Assembly: GCF_958450345.1 (NCBI RefSeq)
Contig: NC_088781.1
Location: 116,882,431-116,946,430, forward strand
Direction: 5' to 3'
DNA: 64,000 bases
Origin: Calliphora vicina
Taxonomy: Eukaryota > Arthropoda > Insecta > Diptera > Calliphoridae
The notes beneath the pieces were generated by a model, which saw only the letters and a list, made by a program, of their open reading frames with translations, did not search any database and was not told where the DNA came from. The translations under genes were made by a program, and so were the position numbers. Shown here piece after piece: positions 57,241 through 64,000 of the stretch (positions are counted from its first letter, which is position 1; each line of letters begins with the position of its first letter).

Positions 57241-60200
57241 GATTTGAAATTTTTTTAGGAATTTTTTTAAAATTTAAAAAAAAAATCTCGACATTTTGAA
57301 AAAATTTATAAACTTTTTATTAGCTTAAAAATTGATTATGAATATGGTATTTTATGCCTAACAAAAAAAAACTGAATCAAAAACATAAATTATTTTTAAA
57401 ATTTTGTATGAAAATGTTTTAAAAAAATTTGTTTTCAAAATCAATAAAGTCTACAATATAAATATTGTATGTTTAAGAAAATAATCTGAATCAGAAAATT
57501 TTTAAACTTGATATGAAAAATTTACCAAATATATTTAAAAATTTTTTGTAAACACTTTTTATTACCATAAAAAAAAACTTACCCTAAATTGTGAAACCCG
57601 TTTTTATATATTTTTTTGTCACTTGTTATCCGCTTAAAATCCCCTTTTTTCTGCTTCTATTTCTAAACTCGCAAAAAATGACAAATCAAAATAATTAGCT
57701 TGCTATTTTAACTATTTGTTTTCCTTTGAATTCCACGAAATGTTTATTTTTCTTATTAAATGGCGTTTAGTTTTGAATTTCGAATTCGAAAATTTTCAGT
57801 ATTGATAACAAAGCACTAACGTAAGTTGTTTTTAGTTAAAATTCTATTAATTAATGAATGAATAAAATTCGAACACTTGCTCTTTAACATAGAAACAATA
57901 ATAAACTAAATGCTCATAAGTTCTAAGCAACAAAAAAAAAAGCTAAATATTTAGAGAGAGCGAGAGAGGAAGAATACAAGAAAAGCATTGATTAGTTAGT
58001 GTCCAATGACGAGTTAGTGAATGAGGCACTGTGGGGTGGGGAAATGGTAAATTTAGGAACTTCTAAACTGCTGTTTTGAATAATAATATGAAAAAAATAC
58101 TATGAAATCCTTAAAAATTAAATAGATTTTAGGATTTTTTTTTATAAAATCGTTTAAAATCACAAAATTACAAATCGATTTTAAATGTGGCTAAATTCCA
58201 GTTAAATTTTATTAATTTTGATGAAACACTAAAAGGAAATTGTTTAAAGAAATAAAAAATAAAATTACTTTGAAGAAATTTGGTAATTTTTTGTAAAAAT
58301 CATAAAATTTCTAAAGTATTGTTGAAAGTTTTCAATAAAATCCAAAATTTTTAAATAGATTTTACAAATTAACCAACGAAATATTAAATACCAAAATTCT
58401 AAAACGTATAACTATTATATTGATACAATATTTGGGTCTGTAAAATATATGGGGCCTTCGGAAAGTTTATTTCAACTAACATAAGGAAATAAACGCAGTA
58501 TATTTTATTTTGAAACTATTTTGAAAATTAACATCAGCCTAATATTTTATCGCTGAATTCTGATTTATTAAGCAGCTTCATAAAGTAGATTAAAGCTGTT
58601 AATTACGATACTCTCGGAATATGTTGATTAATTGGTGCTGAACTCCCACTCTATTGCTACTTCAACATCTATATACAAAGTATTTAAGTTATTTCAATCT
58701 TCAATTACCATTTATTTTCTCATCTACCCCACCGTAAGATGTTTAGAAATGATTAAAAGTTCGATAAAATAAAAAAAACAATTCCTCTATGAAGAAACCA
58801 ACTTTGATTTAGAAAATACAGAGAGCATTCTTCAACACTCTCAATTCAAAAGATAAGAGGAGAGCGAAATAAAACCGTTTTTCTATGCAAAAAAATTGCG
58901 ATTGTTTTCGTAGGTTCGTGTGGTGTAGGTTCGTTTATATGTTAGGTAGGGTTGTTCTAAAGAGAGGGGGGGGGGTGGTAAAAACGAATAGTGTTGTTGT
59001 TATTTTTTTTATTAGAAAATTTACACGTGACGTTTTAGTATTGGTTTTTAGCTGAATGAGTGATAAAAACTAATACATTGTTATACATTTCATTAGTAGG
59101 TTCTTTTTTAGTTGTCATTGTTTTGATAATTTATTTCACATTAAACTTGAAATTTTTTAATATAATAAAACTTGTGTTTTGTTGTTGTTGTCTCTTTGAA
59201 TTTGTTTTGTTGTTGTTTGTGTTTAAGCTTTTTCAGCGAAGTGGGTGGGTTGCCAGTTTTTTTTTTGCTTCATTGTATTTGTTTAATTTTTAAATTTAGA
59301 TGACGTTTGTTATAAAAATGTTTTGATTTTGTATTTTTGAAATTTTTTGCTGTTTTTGCTATTTCCTTTTCTGTGTTTTTTTTTGCTGAATTTTTTAAAT
59401 TATTTTTTTTTTTTTTTGTTCGCTTGTTTATTATTAAGTCTAATCTTTTATTATGTGTCACTCACTATAAACAATATTGACCTAGGTTGTTGTTGTAGTT
59501 GTAAGCAACAATAAATTTAATATATTTATTTATTTGTGTAGCTTATTATTTGAAAAATTTTCTTTATATAGGTAGAATTTAATGAATTTTTGTAAGGTCT
59601 CTAGGTCTAATTTTAAATAAAATCCGTGGAAATTTTAAAAAATTCAAGAACAAAGTCCATACCTACTACCTATAATATAATTTTTATAAGCTAGGCAGAA
59701 TCTTAATATCCTTTTCATTGCTATACATTAAGTTAAGGTTTTCATTATTACAATTCAAATATGGACGCGAGTAAAAAGTCAAGTAGTAAAATTGCCTTTT
59801 TTCAAAAACCTTTTGCAAATTTTTAAAATATTCAAATTATTTAAACATCTTTGAAAATTAAACTCAATTGCCTTTCTGCAGATATATATTGAATTAAGGA
59901 TTTCTCTTCAAAATGTCCTAAATAATGACCACAAAAGTAACAGCACTTAGTAAAATTAACCTGCAAAGTACTGTTTTTAATCCTTTTGCAGTGTAAAGTA
60001 CGAACCTATAAATAGTACTTTTTTCTCTTATCAAATGGTACTTTTTCAATATTACAGGACCTCGAAATTGGGGAAATATGTTTGTAAGTGGTGGCCTGAC
60101 AAACTCTTAAGGTAACATTGTGGTACTTTTTCTATATTTTGATGGTACTTTCGATGATTTTTTTTATTTCTTTTGATGGTACTTTAAGGTTTGAACTAAT

Positions 60201-60460
60201 CAACTTTGCAAAATAATAGTTGGCAGGTTTATTTCTGACTGAGGTAGAAATCAAGCAATGGTACCTTTAACTTATATTTCTAGGTCCATTTAAAAAAGAA
60301 AGACATTGCTCCAAAAGAACTATTACAACAATTAAAATCTATTACTCGTAATTTCATGTTTCAGGCTTATTAATTAAGAAAAAGAGGTACTACTAGAAGC
60401 TTAAAATAAAGTACTATTTTTTACCCGTTTTAGAGATTTTACTTTTTTACAAAAACTACA
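57241..60460. other. AT-rich DNA, no gene identified
   Basis: Contains a GAGAGAGCGAGAGAGG word at 57954, a G run at 58970, a CACGTG at 59024-59029, and CAA-rich sequence on the minus strand (59160-59225) that could be a 5' leader of the Kr-h1 strand. None of these could be tied to an exon. Confidence 0.3.
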
Positions 60461-60464
60461 TTTT

Positions 60465-61090
60465 GGTTCCATCAGGTGAATTTATCGATATTCAGGGATC
60501 CTTCAATAACAAATCATATGTTGCAAGAAATACATTCTAGTTGTTATTCACTGGATATGCTGATATCGAGATTCAAAATGTTCGATCTCTGTGGAATATC
60601 GAGAATCATATGTTCAATCAGAGTCTGTCCAAAAGGAGGAGTATTTAGGGATCCTTCGAATAGAAATCATATGACGCAATTGGACAACAAAAATTGGTTA
60701 CGCTGATATCGAGAGTCAAAACGATCGATCTATGTAGAACATATTTTGGTACCATCAGGTGAATTTATCGATATTCAGGGATCCTTCAATAACAAATCAT
60801 ATGATGCAATTGAAAAAAAAGTTACGCAAGAAATAAATTCTAGCTATTATTCGCTGGATATGATGATATCGAGAGTCAAAACGTTCGTTCTATGTAGAAC
60901 ATCGACAACCGTATGGCCAATCAGAGTCTGTCCAGAAGGAGTAGTATTCAGGGATCCTTCGAATAAAAAATCATATGACGCAATTGGAGAATAAAAATTG
61001 GATATGCTGATATCGAGAGTCAAAACGTTCGATCTATGTAGAACATCGAGAAACATATGGGTCTGTCCAGAAGGAGGATTAATATCCCTA
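60465..61090. repeat. Tandem repeat with GGGATCCTTC units
   Basis: Subunits of about 130-170 bp, marked by AGGGATCCTTC (60497, 60649, 60780, 60951), TCATATG and GATATCGAGAGTCAAAACG, are grouped in a higher period of about 290 bp. It lies directly upstream of the non-LTR remnant and could be its 5' region. Confidence 0.7.
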
Positions 61091-61179
61091 CAGTTAATGT
61101 CTTAAGTTTTTCGCAACCAGACGCTGTATATACAGGTATCTATGGTCACAAAGTTCCAACATCGAGATCCTTATAGGCG

Positions 61180-62340
61180 ATCAGATTCTGTGTACAAGTT
61201 GGGTATAAAGATCTAAACTTCAAGTGGTCCTAAGAAGACCAAGTCTAACCGTGTGCCAATAACAAGACGCTGATCTGTGAGACTTTCTAAGCTGATCTTG
61301 AATGGCTCGATCATTGAGTTCTCTGACGAGGTTAAATACCTTGGGATTAACCATGAGAACATTCCCAACCGGAATCGTCCTGTCTGTCAACATATTTTTG
61401 TTAGGATATGAGATCTAAAACCTAGAATAATTAAAACACTTTGATGTGATGGACTGGATTCTTATTTCCTCATTTGTATATCATTCAGTTATGAGAACCT
61501 GTCCTAAATTTGCTAGGGATCTATTTTGCACATTACACTTTTGCATATTTATGTAAAGAACGAGACTTACAAATTGTTCACAGAAGGATCCAAACAGGCA
61601 ATTGGTAAAACTGGCGAGGGAGTTTGTGATTCAAATTTCAAATGGGAACACATCACTCATTCTTCCCTGCACTAGAGAGTTCTTAAGGAGAAGGTTAAGG
61701 GCATAGAGAATAGACATAGAGCGGAAACTCTCCTGTCAAAGACCTAACTCAGTTGTCAGAAACCTAAGTGGTGAGAATGTATTAGTAGAAAAAACTATGT
61801 GTTTTCACAAAACAACACTCGTATGTGTGATTATTTTGAGTAATTTTTTGTTTGAGTTTTTTTCTAGTTTCCGCTCTGTTTCTCTATGGTTAAGGGGTTC
61901 AAGAATTCTTGCTAGATGTCCAATAGTCAGACATCGCTCAAGACCTTATTATCATATGTAGAAAGGCTGGGAGTTATCATGGACTGTATTACATCTCTGA
62001 ACGAACTAGGAAGGCACAATACATTGTCATTGTACTGGAATGAACGTATCCATCTATATTTGTAGGTTCAAACCCTTTTTTTTGGCATTTCCTATGAATA
62101 TGTTATATAAAAGTCCGATGCCTAGTTTGAGTCGGAGTTTGTTCGCCACTGAGGAGCTATCTTTAAATTCGACGATCGCCACACTGTCAAGGGCAAACAC
62201 ATCAGAATCATTCTATAAGGACGACCTTAGAATACTCTGGGTAAAGCCACAACAAGACAGGAGAATTTGTAGGCTATAAGACGAAACTAGGTTATAGAAC
62301 GAGCTTTCTGGCTTCAAGGGAAATTTTTTTAAGATCTCAC
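61180..62340 (+). pseudogene. Degraded non-LTR retrotransposon (RT end, RNase H)
   Basis: The plus strand reads SVRLSKLILNGSIIEFSDEV and KYLGI (61279-61360), the end of a Jockey/I-type reverse transcriptase. GSKQAIGKTGEGVCDS (about 61590-61633) is an RNase H start, and QTSLKTLLSYVERLG with SLNELGRHN (61930-62020) is the RNase H middle. Frames change repeatedly and stops are frequent. A MITE at 61702-61887 interrupts it. Confidence 0.6.
61702..61887. mobile_element. MITE of 186 bp nested in the non-LTR remnant
   Basis: Ends CATAGAGAA...AGAGCGGAAACT and AGTTTCCGCTCTGTTTCTCT + ATG are inverted repeats (one side has a small insertion). A 9-bp duplication GGTTAAGGG flanks it (61693-61701 and 61888-61896), which would fit a Mutator-type element, or hAT if only 8 bp count. 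Confidence 0.7.
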
Positions 62341-64000
62341 TGAACTGAATTTTAAGCTTTATTCATGGACTTATCTTGTTATGGTGAGTGGAAAATCGTT
62401 TTGGGTTTTATTTCCAATAAAGGGTATAAGTTGAAAAAGATATAACTTTTTTATAGGTCACGCCTACTTTTGAGTGGGCGTGGCTTTGAATTAGTTCTGT
62501 ATATATAGATATATACATCAAATTAAAGGTATTTTAAAAGCCTTTCCAATGAAGTATAACTTATCGAAAAAGGGTCGATTTCGACGAATGCGGTAACGGT
62601 TTTAAAGCTAACGGTAAATGCATTTACTGCAACGGTAGCTAAAATGATATTCAGTATCAAAAGTAGTTAAATTTTTTTAGTAAATCAAACTCATATTTCA
62701 ATGAAATCGATTTACACAAATTTCAAAATGGCGTTTTTCGCTCTATTGTGTTTTTTTATATATAAAAATATAAATTATTTTAACATATCTTTAAAAATTA
62801 AAATACTTACTTTGAAAATTAAGGTTCTTTCAATTGTATAAAAAAATTCTTGGCTTGTAGCCCTTTTAGCAGCAATTTGAGTTTGTTTATCCTTTAGTTA
62901 GTGTTCACAGTGTAATAATTTTATAGTTTTGGTTTTTATTTTGAGTTTTAAACTCGTTAATTAGTTTCCACTGTTCCACAACTGTTTTTTTATGCAATTT
63001 TCAAGGGATTATATAAAAAAGTCTGTGAAATTTAGTTGGAATTATTATTTAATGCTTTATTTTTCAAAGTGTATTGTATTGTTTTGGTTGTGATTTTAAA
63101 ACACTTGAAGAAAATCAGTCTTTGTTTAGTTAAATGTTTTGGGTTTTAGTTAAGAAATTTATGGAGTTGTGAAAAATTTTCTTAAACAAAATGGTATTTT
63201 TTGTATTTATTTTAAATCATAGTTATTTTTTTGTTTAGTTGCTTATTCATTTGTTTAATTTTTTTATTTTTTCTTAGTTTTTGTTTATTATTTTGTTTAA
63301 TTCTTGTTTAGTAAACCTTTGCTGTTTAGTTTTTAGTTCAAGGTATTAAATATTTTGCAAAAGTAATTGGTTAAATTCATATATAACCCACTTTATTTTA
63401 TTTGTTTGGATTTGCTTGTGTTTTTTTTTCTATACTTTTTAAAGTTTTATAACTTTTGTTTAATTATTGTTATAACTTTAGAATTTTCTTTAATTTTTTT
63501 TCAATTATTTGTTTATATTTTTGTTTCTTTAAACATTTTGTTGTTTTGTTTAAACTTTTTACTTTTAAAATTTTTTTATGAAAAAATTAAATTTTATTGA
63601 CTTTTTTTAAATATTTTTGGTTTTTAAATGAAAGTAGTTCAGTTACTTTATTATTTTTTTATAAAACATTTTAAAAATTTTACTCAACTTTTGTAAAATT
63701 TGTAAATAAAAATTGTATATTTTGGTTTATTAAAAAAAAATGTTGGTAATTTTTTTTATATTTAGTTCTTTTTGTTTCAGATTTTTAAAATTCTTTTAAA
63801 AAAATTTGTTCTAATTTTGTTTTATTTGTAGAAAATTGATTTGTTTTTTTTTAGGAAAATTGCACTTTTGTTTTAAATTTAATTATAATCTTTCATTGGT
63901 TAACAAATTATATAAAAAAAAACTTTAAGGCATTTATTTGAAAATTTTAAATGAGATCGTTTGTTATTTGTTTAAAGGAATTAAAATTTAAAATTTTTTT
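62341..64000. other. Dispersed repeat remnant then AT-rich DNA
   Basis: 62370-62620 contains GGTCACGCCTAC and GTGGGCGTGGC (a short inverted repeat) and looks like a dispersed repeat. 62640-64000 is T-rich with no gene. A minus-strand donor-like CAAAG|TAAGT near 62812 is unsupported. Confidence 0.3.

Overview
The window looks like nuclear DNA of a higher fly, probably a calyptrate dipteran (blowfly, house fly or flesh fly relative). The grounds are two recognisable fly genes with small GT-AG introns, very AT-rich non-coding DNA, and many Tc1/mariner, hAT-like, Helitron-like and non-LTR remnants, including dispersed repeats I associate with calyptrates. There is no bacterial-type gene organisation and no CRISPR array.

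Two protein-coding genes are well supported. At the left edge, the last two coding exons of a vig-like gene (SERBP1/HABP4 family, RGG-rich RNA-binding protein) lie on the plus strand (1417-1686 and 1749-2191). At 19420-22237 on the minus strand is the whole coding region visible for Kr-h1 (Krueppel homolog 1), the eight-finger C2H2 factor that mediates the juvenile hormone response. It has three coding exons giving 878 residues and an upstream splice acceptor, so at least one 5' exon lies at higher coordinates. Two small minus-strand ORFs near 30.0-30.7 kb are possible genes of unknown function.

Layout: 1-484 is the end of a TIR element. 1417 to about 2.4 kb is the 3' part of vig. 5.4-9.4 kb is a nest of dispersed repeats holding a nearly intact Tc1 element (with a SINE-like insert) and a second dead Tc1 carrying a MITE. 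10.2-11.2 kb is a TIR element related to the one at 1-484. 15.8-18.1 kb holds two dead mariners. 19.3-22.3 kb is Kr-h1. 22.6-24.9 kb is a complex satellite rich in TTATCCG. 26.4-28.3 kb holds a MITE, a dead non-LTR RNase H fragment and an 11-bp satellite. 32.8-33.65 kb is another dead mariner. 35.2-36.8 kb is a palindrome-rich 21/24-bp satellite. 37.9-47.3 kb holds four blocks of a roughly 31-bp repeat whose conserved core is the palindrome TTATCGATAA. 49.4-57.2 kb holds four copies of a hairpin-bearing repeat plus an hAT-like element nested in a Tc1-type MITE. 60.4-62.4 kb is a degraded non-LTR element.

Regulation: everything above 22.3 kb probably belongs to the 5' intron or upstream DNA of Kr-h1. 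At 43.4-44.1 kb, between the TATCGATA blocks, there is a less repetitive stretch containing GCCTCCACGTG. This matches, from memory, the E-box core of the juvenile hormone response element described for insect Kr-h1 genes. It is the most biologically meaningful non-coding signal in the window. The repeat blocks with possible factor sites (TATCGATA, AACCGGTT, TTATCCG) around the same gene are the most unusual structures.
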